Positions 16,244-26,174 are shown, counted from the stretch's first letter. The stretch is DNA of 64,000 nt from Salibacterium aidingense DSM 18341 (GCF_000429685.1 NZ_AUCI01000016.1:1-64000), one strand, 5' to 3'. Notes: generated by a model not told the origin, from the sequence alone. A program made the numbers and translations.

Positions 16244-17293
16244 TTACTCAGCGGAAAGACCCATGTTCTCAATGATCTCTCCATGCTGCTCATTATTCTC
16301 CTGCAACCTTTCCACTACTTCATCTCCATCAAGATCCATAGGAGTAAGGTTGGCATCTTCAAGGAATTGCTGATATTGATCACTGCCCATTGCTTCTTCA
16401 ACGATTTCTGTTAATTTATTTTTTACATCATCTGGTGTTTCCTGAGATACAAGCAGGAACTTCCAAACGCTCATGTCAATGGGATATCCTTTTTCTTCAA
16501 AAGTGGGAACGTCCGGCAGTTCATCAAAGCGTTCCGGAGAGAAAATCCCTAAAATTTTAATGTCTCCCGATTCCACATGCTGCATAATACTGCCTGGATG
16601 AGCTGCAATCGTATCAACATGCCCGCCCAGCAGTGCCGATACTGCCGGATTCTGGCCCTCATAGGCAATACTTTCCGCTTCTATTCCGGCTTGATCAAAA
16701 AAACCAGCCTGTGCTAAGTCCGGTAAACCACCGGCACCGGAATGGCCGTATGAAATTTGAGTACCCTTATCTTTTTCTGCGATTAAATCATCCAGAGTAT
16801 CCCATTCGGAATCCCCATTCACTGCTAAAACAATTGGTTCATAAGTTAAACCTGTGATCGCTTGAAAATCATCAATGGAGTACTGGACATCTTTAAGGTG
16901 AGGCTGGGTCGTAAACACACCAACCGCATCCAAAAGTATGGTATGTGCATCTGGCTGAGTCTGCGCTACTTCAGCTGTAGCGATGGTACCACCGGCACCT
17001 TCTCTGTTTGTAACGGTTACATCCTGATCAATATTGGCACTTATCGCTTCCGCCAATGCCCTTGCTGTCTGGTCACTGCTTCCTCCGGCGGCCCATGGTA
17101 CAACAATTTCAATCGGCTTGGTTGGATAATCGACTTCTTCAGACTCTTGTTCGGAATCTTCTTCACTGCCGGCATCATTTTCGTCACTGTCATTACTCCC
17201 TGACGCATTATCATTTGAATCGGAGCCGCATGCGGCTAAAATAAACAAAAGGGACAACATAACAATAAATCCAATAAAATTATTTTTTTTCAT
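16244..17293 (-). CDS. tctC: Tripartite tricarboxylate transporter substrate-binding lipoprotein (TctC family)
   Basis: 349 residues. The N-terminus has a lipoprotein signal with lipobox LAAC (Cys about residue 22), followed by an acidic, Ser/Asp/Glu-rich linker, then the Bug/TctC domain beginning YPTKPIEIVVPWAAGGSSDQ. It should sit on the outer face of the membrane and deliver an organic acid to TctAB. It heads the operon downstream of a LacI-family operator and two CcpA-site-like sequences. The start is supported by TTGGAGG at good spacing. Confidence 0.93.
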   Translation of the reverse strand: MKKNNFIGFIVMLSLLFILAACGSDSNDNASGSNDSDENDAGSEEDSEQESEEVDYPTKPIEIVVPWAAGGSSDQTARALAEAISANIDQDVTVTNREGAGGTIATAEVAQTQPDAHTILLDAVGVFTTQPHLKDVQYSIDDFQAITGLTYEPIVLAVNGDSEWDTLDDLIAEKDKGTQISYGHSGAGGLPDLAQAGFFDQAGIEAESIAYEGQNPAVSALLGGHVDTIAAHPGSIMQHVESGDIKILGIFSPERFDELPDVPTFEEKGYPIDMSVWKFLLVSQETPDDVKNKLTEIVEEAMGSDQYQQFLEDANLTPMDLDGDEVVERLQENNEQHGEIIENMGLSAE

Positions 17294-17311
17294 TTTTTTA
17301 TACCTCCAATA

Positions 17312-17374
17312 TTATAAAAATCCTACAACGCTTTCAAAATGGCTTCTAATGAAATGGCATAAAGCTTCTTCCAT
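17312..17374 (-). CDS. Possible 20-codon leader peptide upstream of tctC
   Basis: ATG at 17374 is preceded by GGGAGGTGAT at 9-nt spacing and opens a frame of 20 codons (MEEALCHFIRSHFESVVGFL) ending in TAA at 17312, just before the tctC ribosome binding site. A strong ribosome binding site on so short a frame suggests translational coupling or a leader, but it may also be chance. Confidence 0.3.
   Translation of the reverse strand: MEEALCHFIRSHFESVVGFL
17323..17336 (-). promoter_or_regulatory. cre-like CcpA site 1 upstream of tctC
   Basis: TGAAAGCGTTGTAG on the minus strand matches the first ten bases of the CcpA consensus TGWAAGCGNTNNCA. Position 30 bp before the tctC start, downstream of any promoter, would fit roadblock repression. 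A second, weaker match (TGGAAGCGTTTATA) is at 17513-17526 next to the LacI operator. Confidence 0.45.
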
Positions 17375-17530
17375 TTGTTTGTACATCACCTCCCTCTGTC
17401 ATGTTCCTTGATAAGGAATACTGTTTCATATAAGTATTTGTTTATTTTTCATTTCTTAATGACAGCCTTTACAAACGATCAAGCACATAGTATCCGCTTT
17501 CATTTCTCTTTTTATAAACGCTTCCAACGA

Positions 17531-17548
17531 AATCTAATCGATTAGATT
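17531..17548. promoter_or_regulatory. LacI-family operator O2 (tctC operon)
   Basis: AATCTAATCGATTAGATT is an 18-bp perfect palindrome, identical in all 18 bases to a second site at 18613-18630 in front of the lacI-family gene. The central CG is typical of LacI-family operators. It lies between the regulator stop and the tctC operon, so it most likely controls the operon. The 288-bp gap here holds this site, two cre-like sites and the short leader frame. Confidence 0.9.
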
Positions 17549-17581
17549 TCAGACAAAAAATAAAAAAGTCTTCGCTGGTTT

Positions 17582-18595
17582 TTAATAAACCCTGCGCCTT
17601 CCACAAGAATTTCGTACCATCAGTGATGTATCGAGGACAATATTCTTAGTTTCTCGATTGGACTTTTTTTCGTTTATTTTATCAATCAACATCAGTACAG
17701 CCTGTCTGCCAATCTCATAGCGGGGCACATGTACAGTAGTAAGCTGGAGGGAAGAGGTCATAAATAAATCGTCATAACCGATGATCGCAATATCATCAGG
17801 AATCGCTAATCCTACCTCCTTTGCTGCATCGACCGCTCCTAACGCCATAAGATCTGAGCTGGCAAATATAGCAGTCGGTCTTTCCCTACCGGATGATCGC
17901 AGCAGATTTAACGCTCCATTATAACTGGTATCATAGTGGGTCTCCCCTTTTATCATCCATTCAGGACGAATAGCAAGACCTGCTTCCTCCATTGCCTTTT
18001 TAAATCCTTCTTTCCGGTTCAAACTGACAGTCGATCCCAACAGCCCCTCTATAAACGCGATGTTTTGATGGCCGCTGGATATAAGGTGTTTCGCAGCGGT
18101 GTAACCACCAGAAAAATTATCTGCAGTGACAGAATCCACATCTAGTTCTTTTATACTTCGGTGAGCAAAAACAACAGGTATCGGAGTTTCCAGCAGTGCT
18201 TCCACCTGCGACATATCTCTTTTCATAGCGTTTGCTAGAATCAGGCCATCTATCCCCCCCTGCCGTACTTGATTTATAGCTCCTGACAGCTGGTCTTCTT
18301 TATCCTCCGTATTAATCATGATCAAAGTGAAACCGTTTTCTTTTGCAGCGTCTTGACAGCCTTTTGCTAAGTCAGGATAAAAAGGGTTTGTAATATCAGG
18401 CAGTACCAAAGCAATGGTATGATTTTTCTTCACCCTGAGTCTTCTGGCAATTTCATTAGGTACATAATTTAATTCATCGATGGCCTGTAAAACTTTTCCC
18501 TTCATTTCATCGCTGACCGGTCGGTCATTTAATACGTAAGACACTGTTGCAACGGAGACTCCAGCCTTTTTTGCTATATCTTTAATGGTGACCAA
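17582..18595 (-). CDS. LacI family transcriptional regulator of the TTT operon
   Basis: 337 residues. The N-terminal HTH is KDIAKKAGVSVATVSYVL, followed by the hinge helix YVPNEIARRLRVKK and a periplasmic-binding-protein-like effector domain (residues about 60-330) with conserved IIGYDD near 270. It lies upstream of tctC on the same strand, with identical 18-bp palindromes at its own promoter and before tctC, which implies autoregulation plus control of the operon. The ligand is probably the transported acid or a breakdown product (inference). Confidence 0.95.
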   Translation of the reverse strand: MVTIKDIAKKAGVSVATVSYVLNDRPVSDEMKGKVLQAIDELNYVPNEIARRLRVKKNHTIALVLPDITNPFYPDLAKGCQDAAKENGFTLIMINTEDKEDQLSGAINQVRQGGIDGLILANAMKRDMSQVEALLETPIPVVFAHRSIKELDVDSVTADNFSGGYTAAKHLISSGHQNIAFIEGLLGSTVSLNRKEGFKKAMEEAGLAIRPEWMIKGETHYDTSYNGALNLLRSSGRERPTAIFASSDLMALGAVDAAKEVGLAIPDDIAIIGYDDLFMTSSLQLTTVHVPRYEIGRQAVLMLIDKINEKKSNRETKNIVLDTSLMVRNSCGRRRVY

Positions 18596-18612
18596 CTGCT
18601 TCCACTCCTAAA

Positions 18613-18630
18613 AATCTAATCGATTAGATT
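18613..18630. promoter_or_regulatory. LacI-family operator O1 (autoregulatory)
   Basis: AATCTAATCGATTAGATT, an 18-bp perfect palindrome, lies 8 bp downstream of the -10 box of the regulator's promoter and 17 bp before its ATG. It covers the expected transcription start. It is identical to the site at 17531-17548. Confidence 0.92.
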
Positions 18631-18638
18631 GTGTCATT

Positions 18639-18667
18639 AGTATACTGTGGTGAATAATGTATGTCAA
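18639..18667 (-). promoter_or_regulatory. Promoter of the lacI-family gene
   Basis: Minus strand -35 TTGACA (18662-18667) and -10 TATACT (18639-18644), spacer 17 bp: near-perfect sigma-A promoter directly upstream of operator O1. Confidence 0.85.
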
Positions 18668-18798
18668 CATTCCTTTTTCAGAAAAATCTTTTTGTTAGGT
18701 AATTTTTTATAAAAAACATACAAGACACTTTATTTTATTATAGAATAATACATGGAAAACAATCATCTTCCAGGGTGAAATCCTAACTAAAAAAATGG

Positions 18799-19593
18799 AT
18801 GACTGCCCTGCTCGGTATTGGATTGGATGCTGTGATGAGACAATTAATCTATTTCGGATGGGAACAGGCAAAGTCCTGTCTCTTCCCGGTTATTATTTTT
18901 CTGAGTCTGGCTGCTACACAAATGGTAAATGTCCCCGGCATCGCACGCTATGATATCATCTTTTTGATTTGTATCGGCACACAGCTGTTGATGTTTCTGT
19001 TGCGCATGGAAACCGTAGACGAGCTAAAAGTGATCGGCGTGTTTCACCTGATCGGACTGGCGCTGGAATTATACAAGGTACATATGGGATCGTGGAGTTA
19101 TCCAGAAGAAGCCATAACAAAAGTATTTGGTGTCCCGCTGTACAGCGGGTTTATGTATGCCAGTGTCGCCAGTTACATGTGTCAGGCGTGGCGGAGGCTG
19201 CATCTTCAGCTCACGCACTGGCCGCCGACATGGACAGTGATTCTGCTCTCTGCAGCCATTTATTTTAATTTTTACACCCACCATTTTGTTTATGATATCC
19301 GTTGGATATTGAAAGCTGTCACCCTTCTGCTGTTTCTCCGCACGATGGTATATTTTACGGTGAGGACCTCTACCTACCCCATGCCGTTATCCCTGGCATT
19401 TGTGCTTATCGGCTTTTTCATCTGGATCGCGGAAAATATCGCCACGTTTTTTGGCGCGTGGAGTTACCCGCATCAACAACAGCAATGGGAGGTTGTCCAT
19501 CTCGGTAAAATCAGCTCGTGGCTGCTGCTTGTCATCGTCAGCTTTCTGATCGTTGCGCTGTTAAAGCATTTAAAAGAAAAACGAAGCTCCTAA
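18799..19593 (+). CDS. yoaT: YoaT family (DUF817) integral membrane protein
   Basis: 264 residues with about eight hydrophobic segments and the DUF817 features F-G-W-E-Q-A-K near residue 19, HMGSWSYPE near 93 and FGAWSYPHQ near 218 (a repeated G-x-W-S-Y-P motif in the two halves). Function is unknown; the B. subtilis member is YoaT. It faces away from the lacI-family gene. The ribosome binding site is weak; ATG 18799 is chosen because it opens the full conserved frame. A strong terminator follows directly. Confidence 0.82.
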   Translation: MTALLGIGLDAVMRQLIYFGWEQAKSCLFPVIIFLSLAATQMVNVPGIARYDIIFLICIGTQLLMFLLRMETVDELKVIGVFHLIGLALELYKVHMGSWSYPEEAITKVFGVPLYSGFMYASVASYMCQAWRRLHLQLTHWPPTWTVILLSAAIYFNFYTHHFVYDIRWILKAVTLLLFLRTMVYFTVRTSTYPMPLSLAFVLIGFFIWIAENIATFFGAWSYPHQQQQWEVVHLGKISSWLLLVIVSFLIVALLKHLKEKRSS

Positions 19594-19625
19594 AAAGGGT
19601 GCCCATAGTTTTGGGCACCCTTTTT
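19592..19625 (+). terminator. Terminator of yoaT
   Basis: AAAAAGGGTGCCCA / TGGGCACCCTTTTT forms a perfect stem of about 14 bp with a 5-nt loop, overlapping the stop codon of yoaT and ending in T5. Confidence 0.9.
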
Positions 19626-19635
19626 CTGTTCCCTG

Positions 19636-19815
19636 CGGACATATAATACGTTATTTCCTGATAATTTCCCTTTTTGGCGGAGGAAAAGGACATTCTTTCC
19701 GCTATTTCTCCTTTTCATTACGAAATCGACCTGCTTTTCCTCAAATAGAGGAACAAATGTCCGAAAAACCTCTGGAAATCCTATAATTTGGCCTAATAAC
19801 GGAACAAATGTCCGC
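19636..19815. repeat. 180-bp four-unit intergenic repeat, copy 2
   Basis: Same architecture as copies 1 and 3: two forward units (CGGACATATAATACGTTATTT from 19636, degenerate; GGACATTCTTTCCGCTATTT from 19688) and two inverted units (AATAGAGGAACAAATGTCCG from 19744; AATAACGGAACAAATGTCCG from 19796). The CTATTTCTCCTTTTC stretch after unit 2 matches copy 3. It fills the gap between yoaT and the reductase gene; no coding sequence is convincing there. Confidence 0.82.
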
Positions 19816-19883
19816 AGAAGAAAGCCGTGGATGTGTTCCAATTTCCACTCAGCTTCGTTGATCATGTCACTTTATCATTATTG

Positions 19884-20537
19884 TTAAAGCGACTGAACTG
19901 CATCTTTAATAGAGGTCGTTCCTGCCACGACCTGAAATTCCTTTCCAATTGCTGCATCGTTTTCGAGGCAGGCTGTAATAACACGTGCAACATCCTCCCG
20001 GGGCACTTCACCCCTGGCCACTTCCCCTGCTGCCTGCACCTGCCCGGATCCTTCCTCGTTGGTAAGGATCCCGGGGTGAATAATCGTATACTCCAGGTCT
20101 GTAGATTTCAGCCATTCATCTGCATAGTGCTTAGCCGCAACGTATGGAGCAAAGGAGGATGGAGCTTCCTGGATGGCTTCCCGGGTCGTGTCAAATGAGC
20201 TGATCATCACAAACCGCTTCACTCCAGCTTTTTCTGCTGCCTTAATGGTCTTCACCGCACCATCCAGGTCAATTAAGATCGTTTTATCTTTCCCGGTATG
20301 GGGTCCGGAGCCGGCAGTGAATACGACCGCATCCACACCCTCCGCAGCTTTGGCAATCGTTTCGATCTCATCTTCAAGATCCACCACAGTGGTCTGCGCT
20401 CCGAGATCTTCAAAATAAGAGGCCTGCTCCTGCTTGCGGATCATCGCTTTGGCTTTCAGGTTATCACTGTCTTCAATAAAGGAAACAAGATGCTTACCAA
20501 TCTGTCCATTGGCGCCGACAACGAGAACGTTCATCAT
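19884..20537 (-). CDS. NAD(P)-binding atypical short-chain reductase (YhfK-like)
   Basis: 217 residues with the NAD(P)-binding Rossmann start VLVVGANGQIGKHLV (GxxGxxG variant) and a NAD(P)H-binding domain like YhfK/YwnB: AVVFTAGSG, VKRFVMISSFD and the YVAAKHYADEWL Y-x-x-x-K pair. Reaction unknown. It lies between repeat copy 2 and tRNA-Ser, on the minus strand. GGAAAGGATGATTC precedes a double ATG; either may start translation. Its presence at the edge of the accessory region suggests it belongs to that block. Confidence 0.85.
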   Translation of the reverse strand: MMNVLVVGANGQIGKHLVSFIEDSDNLKAKAMIRKQEQASYFEDLGAQTTVVDLEDEIETIAKAAEGVDAVVFTAGSGPHTGKDKTILIDLDGAVKTIKAAEKAGVKRFVMISSFDTTREAIQEAPSSFAPYVAAKHYADEWLKSTDLEYTIIHPGILTNEEGSGQVQAAGEVARGEVPREDVARVITACLENDAAIGKEFQVVAGTTSIKDAVQSL

Positions 20538-20682
20538 GAATCATCCTTTCCAGTACACGGTATTTCATCTTCTGTCATGATCGTTTTATTTTTCATTTCA
20601 GTATCTTTATCGTAACTCGAATGGAAAAACGATGTCCAGTTATCTGACTGAGCGATGGGGGAAGACCTTCATCATAGCCGTT

Positions 20683-20721
20683 AAAAAAGCCTAACCCGGC
20701 ATCAAAGACCGGGTTAGGCTT
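20683..20721 (-). terminator. Terminator of tRNA-Ser
   Basis: AAGCCTAACCCGG / CCGGGTTAGGCTT is a perfect 13-bp stem with a 9-nt loop, followed by T6 on the minus strand, 36 bp after the tRNA 3' end. Confidence 0.9.
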
Positions 20722-20756
20722 CCATTATTGTATCTTGTCATTTTACATTGTTGTTA

Positions 20757-20849
20757 TGGCGGAGGAGGAGGGATTCGAACCCCCGCGGGGCGTTAACCCC
20801 CTGGCGGTTTTCAAGACCGCTCCCTTCAGCCGGACTTGGGTACTCCTCC
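20757..20849 (-). tRNA. trnS-Ser: tRNA-Ser (anticodon TGA)
   Basis: 93 nt with encoded CCA, long type II variable arm, acceptor GGAGGAG/CTCCTCC, and the anticodon loop TCTTGAAAA giving TGA. The T-arm GGGGGTTCGAATCCC is intact. Its place downstream of serS equals trnSL-Ser1 in B. subtilis. The accessory region begins on the far side of this gene. Confidence 0.97.
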
Positions 20850-20942
20850 GTGAAAAATGCTGCATTTTAAGCTGACAACGACTATATTATCATACCCGAA
20901 AAATGATGGCAAGCCTCTTTTCTCCGTGGATACAAGAAATTT

Positions 20943-21395
20943 TCACTCCTGAATAACGTACGAAAAAGAATCTTTATACTGTTTCAACTCCACATTCACA
21001 TCCGCGTTTAAAATGCCGTCAATATGGGCCAGCTCTTCATTTACGAATCGAACCAGGCTGTCGTTGTCCTGAAAATAGGCCTGTATGATTAAATCGTGCT
21101 TGCCGGAGAAAGCGCCGATAAAACGCACTTCCGGAAATTGCTGCAGGCTTTTCGCAATATGATCCTGGAGACCGAGCTTTGTTGAAAAACCAATAATTGC
21201 CTGGACCTGTAAGCCTACTTTATTGGGATTGGTATGAATGATAAATTCGAACACTCCATTATCCAGCATTTTATTAATCCTGGATCGGACCGTGCCTTCA
21301 CTTACTTCCAAGTAACGGGAAATCTCACTGTAGGAGCGTTTCCCATTTTCCTGCAGGTATGCTAAGATATCCATATCCGTCTGATCCAATTTCAT
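20943..21395 (-). CDS. Lrp/AsnC family transcriptional regulator
   Basis: 150 residues from ATG 21395, which has AAAAGGAGGGA at ideal spacing. The N-terminal winged HTH is LDQTDMDILAYLQENGKRSY...SRYLEVSEGTVRSRINKML, followed by a RAM ligand-binding domain (IIGFSTKL ... FIGAFSGKHDLIIQAYFQD). Such proteins form oligomers that sense amino acids. It is a single gene between tRNA-Ser and serS; its targets are not visible. Confidence 0.92.
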   Translation of the reverse strand: MKLDQTDMDILAYLQENGKRSYSEISRYLEVSEGTVRSRINKMLDNGVFEFIIHTNPNKVGLQVQAIIGFSTKLGLQDHIAKSLQQFPEVRFIGAFSGKHDLIIQAYFQDNDSLVRFVNEELAHIDGILNADVNVELKQYKDSFSYVIQE

Positions 21396-21601
21396 AGCTT
21401 GTCCCTCCTTTTTTGATAAAAATACGAGTACATGATAATTTTCTATCATTCATTATGCAATTCGTAAAAAAAGCTAGGATAATTATAAAAAAAACCGTGC
21501 CATCTTGCAAGGTATCTACTTTAATTTTTCGAATTTTTGAATAAAATTCTAGTTGTAACAGTTCCTCTTTAAGCTCCTTCGTCTTTTTCCTATTCCTATA
21601 T

Positions 21602-21630
21602 GAAAAAGCTGCCTCTGGGGACAGCTTTTT
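21602..21630 (-). terminator. Terminator of serS
   Basis: AAAAAGCTG / CAGCTTTTT stem (with inner CCCC/GGGG-like pairing) immediately downstream of the serS stop on the minus strand. Confidence 0.75.
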
Positions 21631-21638
21631 CTCTTTCG

Positions 21639-23219
<1,581 letters not shown>

Positions 23220-23825
23220 TCAAGTCACAGCTGCATGAGATGGCGCTGTTTCTTTCGATTCTCTTACCATTTGCACAAAATATTGATGAAACCGTGTATC
23301 TTCTGTTAATTCAGGATGAAAGGAGCAGGCCAGTAAGTGGTCCCGGCGTGCGGCTACAATTTCTCCTTTGAACTCTGACAGTACTTCCACACTTTCATCT
23401 ACAGCAGATATGAGCGGTGCTCTAATAAACACGGCATCGATATCTTCTCCTACATCTTTGACAGAAAGATGGGTTTCAAAACTCTCGCGCTGGCGTCCAA
23501 ATGCATTCCGCTGAACTTCTATAGGCATTACCTGAAGATGCCCTTCTGTCTCACTTACAATGTGTTCTGCCATCAGGATAAGGCCGGCGCAAGTGCCGAA
23601 AATTGGTTTACCGGCAGCGGCGAATTCCCGAAGAGGTTCAAAAAAACCATATTTATCTACAAGCCGGCGCATTGTCGTACTCTCCCCGCCCGGAAAAACC
23701 AGCCCGTCTAATGCTTCGAGCTGATCCATCCGTTTAACGACAACCGTTTCAACGTCAGGCGCCTGCAAACTTTTCACGTGTTCCTGAACTGCTCCCTGCA
23801 GAGCGAGAACACCAATTTTCAACAT
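23220..23825 (-). CDS. pdxT: Pyridoxal 5'-phosphate synthase glutaminase subunit PdxT
   Basis: 201 residues from ATG 23825, which begins [16 protein letters not shown] like other PdxT proteins. Class I glutaminase residues are visible: nucleophile Cys in [11 protein letters not shown] (about 79), oxyanion GGESTT, and the His/Glu pair in SFHPELTED. It releases ammonia from glutamine for PdxS in the ribose-5-phosphate-dependent vitamin B6 route. It lies 13 bp after pdxS and upstream of the serS leader. Confidence 0.97.
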   Translation of the reverse strand: MLKIGVLALQGAVQEHVKSLQAPDVETVVVKRMDQLEALDGLVFPGGESTTMRRLVDKYGFFEPLREFAAAGKPIFGTCAGLILMAEHIVSETEGHLQVMPIEVQRNAFGRQRESFETHLSVKDVGEDIDAVFIRAPLISAVDESVEVLSEFKGEIVAARRDHLLACSFHPELTEDTRFHQYFVQMVRESKETAPSHAAVT

Positions 23826-23838
23826 AATAAACCTCCTT

Positions 23839-24723
23839 TTACCAACCGCGGTCCTGCATACGCTCGGATGGTTCAAGGGTGGAAATTTCCAGTCCCTGCA
23901 TGGCTGTTCCAAGCCCTCTGGACAACCGTCCGATCAGTTCATAATCCTGATAATGCGTGGTTGCTTCCACAATAGCCCGGGCATACTTATCAGGGTGTTC
24001 TGATTTAAAAATACCCGATCCCACAAATACACCATCCGAGCCCAGCTGCATCATAAGCGCAGCATCTGACGGCGTTGCAATTCCGCCGGCTGCAAAATTG
24101 ACAACAGGCAGTCTGCCTGTGTCTTTAATATCAAGCAGAAGCTCATAGGGAGCCCCCAGGTTTTTCGCTTCTGTCATTAGTTCATCCTTTGACATGCCTG
24201 CAATTTTCTTTAATTCAGCCTGTACGAGGCGCATGTGACGGACAGCCTCCACAATATTCCCGGTGCCCGGTTCTCCTTTCGTACGCAGCATGGAAGCACC
24301 TTCGCCGACACGGCGCAGAGCTTCGCCTAGATCACGGGCACCGCATACGAATGGAACCGTATATTCACTTTTATCCAAATGATACACTTCATCAGCCGGT
24401 GTCAGTACTTCGCTTTCATCAATATAATCCACACCGAGGGATTCTAATACTTTAGCCTCCACAATATGGCCGATTCTCGCTTTTGCCATCACAGGGATGG
24501 ATACAGCATTCATTACTTCCTCTACAATGGTAGGGTCAGCCATACGAGCGACACCGCCTGCTGCACGTATATCAGCCGGTACACGTTCGAGTGCCATCAC
24601 TGCCACAGCACCTGCTTCTTCCGCAATTTTAGCCTGTTCCGCATTGACGACATCCATGATGACGCCGCCTTTCTGCATTTCAGCCATACCTCGTTTAACT
24701 CTGTCTGTCCCTCTATCTGCCAT
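23839..24723 (-). CDS. pdxS: Pyridoxal 5'-phosphate synthase lyase subunit PdxS
   Basis: 294 residues, exactly the usual length of this highly conserved beta/alpha barrel. Typical blocks: [20 protein letters not shown], catalytic lysine in VMAKARIGH (about 81) and the second lysine in [12 protein letters not shown] (about 149). It condenses ribose 5-phosphate, glyceraldehyde 3-phosphate and ammonia into PLP with PdxT. The synthase dodecamer is cytoplasmic. It forms an operon with pdxT; an extended -10 promoter lies upstream. Confidence 0.98.
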   Translation of the reverse strand: MADRGTDRVKRGMAEMQKGGVIMDVVNAEQAKIAEEAGAVAVMALERVPADIRAAGGVARMADPTIVEEVMNAVSIPVMAKARIGHIVEAKVLESLGVDYIDESEVLTPADEVYHLDKSEYTVPFVCGARDLGEALRRVGEGASMLRTKGEPGTGNIVEAVRHMRLVQAELKKIAGMSKDELMTEAKNLGAPYELLLDIKDTGRLPVVNFAAGGIATPSDAALMMQLGSDGVFVGSGIFKSEHPDKYARAIVEATTHYQDYELIGRLSRGLGTAMQGLEISTLEPSERMQDRGW

Positions 24724-24803
24724 CTTCCATTCCTCCTGGTCCCTTCGTTATATCGTTTCGTTCCGCATCATTTCATTAAGAACTAGACGTAATGGTATCA
24801 TTT

Positions 24804-24812
24804 ATTATAACA
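24804..24812 (-). promoter_or_regulatory. Extended -10 promoter of pdxST
   Basis: Minus strand TGTTATAAT (TG-n-TATAAT) at 24804-24812, about 80 bp before pdxS; the -35 region is weak, as expected for an extended -10 promoter. Confidence 0.5.
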
Positions 24813-24842
24813 CTACCTATAGCCGGAATAAACACCTGCGCC

Positions 24843-26174
24843 TTAGAATAGTCCTTTTACGAAATTAGACGCATTCTCCCACATATTACCGAAAAATCCA
24901 CCGATGCTTCGTGTGGTAAGGGCAAACCAGCCGGCTTTTTCTACATCTTCCTCCAAGACCAGAGGTACAGCCTGGGCGGAGGCTGCTTCATCCAGAAGAT
25001 ATTCCTGGCCGGAGCCTCCTTCCAGTGTGACCGTTCCTATTTCCGTTCCTGCTTCAAGCGGCGCCTCCAGTTCTCCTTCGTCATTCAGCATGTCTTCGTT
25101 AATACTGACCGAAGGGGTTATCCCTTCCGTTTCTCCGCCTTCAAGAAGCAGAGAAAGACTTTCTCCCGCAGAAGCGGAAACCGTATCTTCTTTTCCTTTT
25201 ATTACTGGAAAAGCAGAAGCTTCGTCAAATACTTCCCCTTCATTAATGACTTCTGCCTCTGAAAAGTCCTCGAATCCGTAATCGAGCAGCTTCGCCGTTT
25301 CCTCAAAACGGGCCATTCTCGAACCAGTCCGCATGACAACTGATATATAGCGGGTTCCATTCCTTTCCGCAGTACCAGTAAATGCATTTCCGGCCAGTTC
25401 GGTGTACCCCGTTTTCAGTCCGTCGACCCCTTCATAATCTAAATGTTCCTCCAGACTTCCCGGCAGCATCCAGTTCCAGTTTTCCATTAAAACGTTGGCC
25501 GAATTCTCTTTAAACGTTTTTTCCGTAATGCTGGCTGTGTCAAGTACGTCCGGGTACTCATTTAACAAATGAAACGTTAAAATGGCCGTCGCTTCAGCAG
25601 ACATCATATTCTCTGCATCCGCTTCCGTTCCTTCTGGATGCAGACCATTCATGGAAGCATTATTCAGACCGGTGGAATTAACAAATTCATATTCCTCCAT
25701 CCCCAATTCTTCCGCTTTTTTATTCATTCTATCCACAAACTCTGATTCTGACCCTGCCACGTGTTCTGCCAGTGCAATCGTCGCCCCGTTTGCCGAATAT
25801 ATAGCCATTGCTTCATATAATTCCTGGGCCGTATAGGTTTCTCCTTCCCGTAATGGTACGTTGGATAAATCATAATCCTGCGACATCTGCAGTGTTTTTT
25901 CACTAAGCTGGACCTCATCATCCCAGGAAATTTCCCCATTGGCCTCTGCTTCATTTACAAGATATTCTGTCATTATTTTCGTCATGCTCGCCGGCGGCAG
26001 AATGACATCTTCATTTTCGCTGTATAATACTTGTCCCGTTTCCGCATCGACTAATATAGCCGCTTCAGCAGCCAGGTCGGGAGCACTTGCCTCCACTTCG
26101 GTTTCGTTATGTAAAAACAATCCAATACTTAAGGATACTGCTGTTACGATAGATAAATAATTGCTTTTTTTCAA
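24843..26174 (-). CDS. dacA: D-alanyl-D-alanine carboxypeptidase (PBP5)
   Basis: 443 residues. The start is taken as TTG 26174 because GGAGGTG lies seven bases before it; this gives an N-terminus MKKSNYLSIVTAVSLSIGLF, a signal peptide. Penicillin-binding motifs are in order: SMTK (about 63), SAN in YSANGA (about 126) and KTG in LKTGYTE (about 230). A C-terminal PBP5 domain and a final amphipathic helix (NMWENASNFVKGLF) anchor it to the outer membrane face. It trims D-Ala from peptidoglycan stem peptides. It lies between guaB and pdxS as in B. subtilis. Confidence 0.95.
   Translation of the reverse strand: MKKSNYLSIVTAVSLSIGLFLHNETEVEASAPDLAAEAAILVDAETGQVLYSENEDVILPPASMTKIMTEYLVNEAEANGEISWDDEVQLSEKTLQMSQDYDLSNVPLREGETYTAQELYEAMAIYSANGATIALAEHVAGSESEFVDRMNKKAEELGMEEYEFVNSTGLNNASMNGLHPEGTEADAENMMSAEATAILTFHLLNEYPDVLDTASITEKTFKENSANVLMENWNWMLPGSLEEHLDYEGVDGLKTGYTELAGNAFTGTAERNGTRYISVVMRTGSRMARFEETAKLLDYGFEDFSEAEVINEGEVFDEASAFPVIKGKEDTVSASAGESLSLLLEGGETEGITPSVSINEDMLNDEGELEAPLEAGTEIGTVTLEGGSGQEYLLDEAASAQAVPLVLEEDVEKAGWFALTTRSIGGFFGNMWENASNFVKGLF

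Noticed and set aside
18799-19593. yoaT as part of the LacI-controlled operon
   Set aside because: It is on the opposite strand, diverges from the regulator and has no copy of the operator at its own start beyond the shared gap.
23770-23785. CACGTG with parS-like left side in pdxT
   Set aside because: The right half (TTCCTG) does not match parS; too many mismatches.
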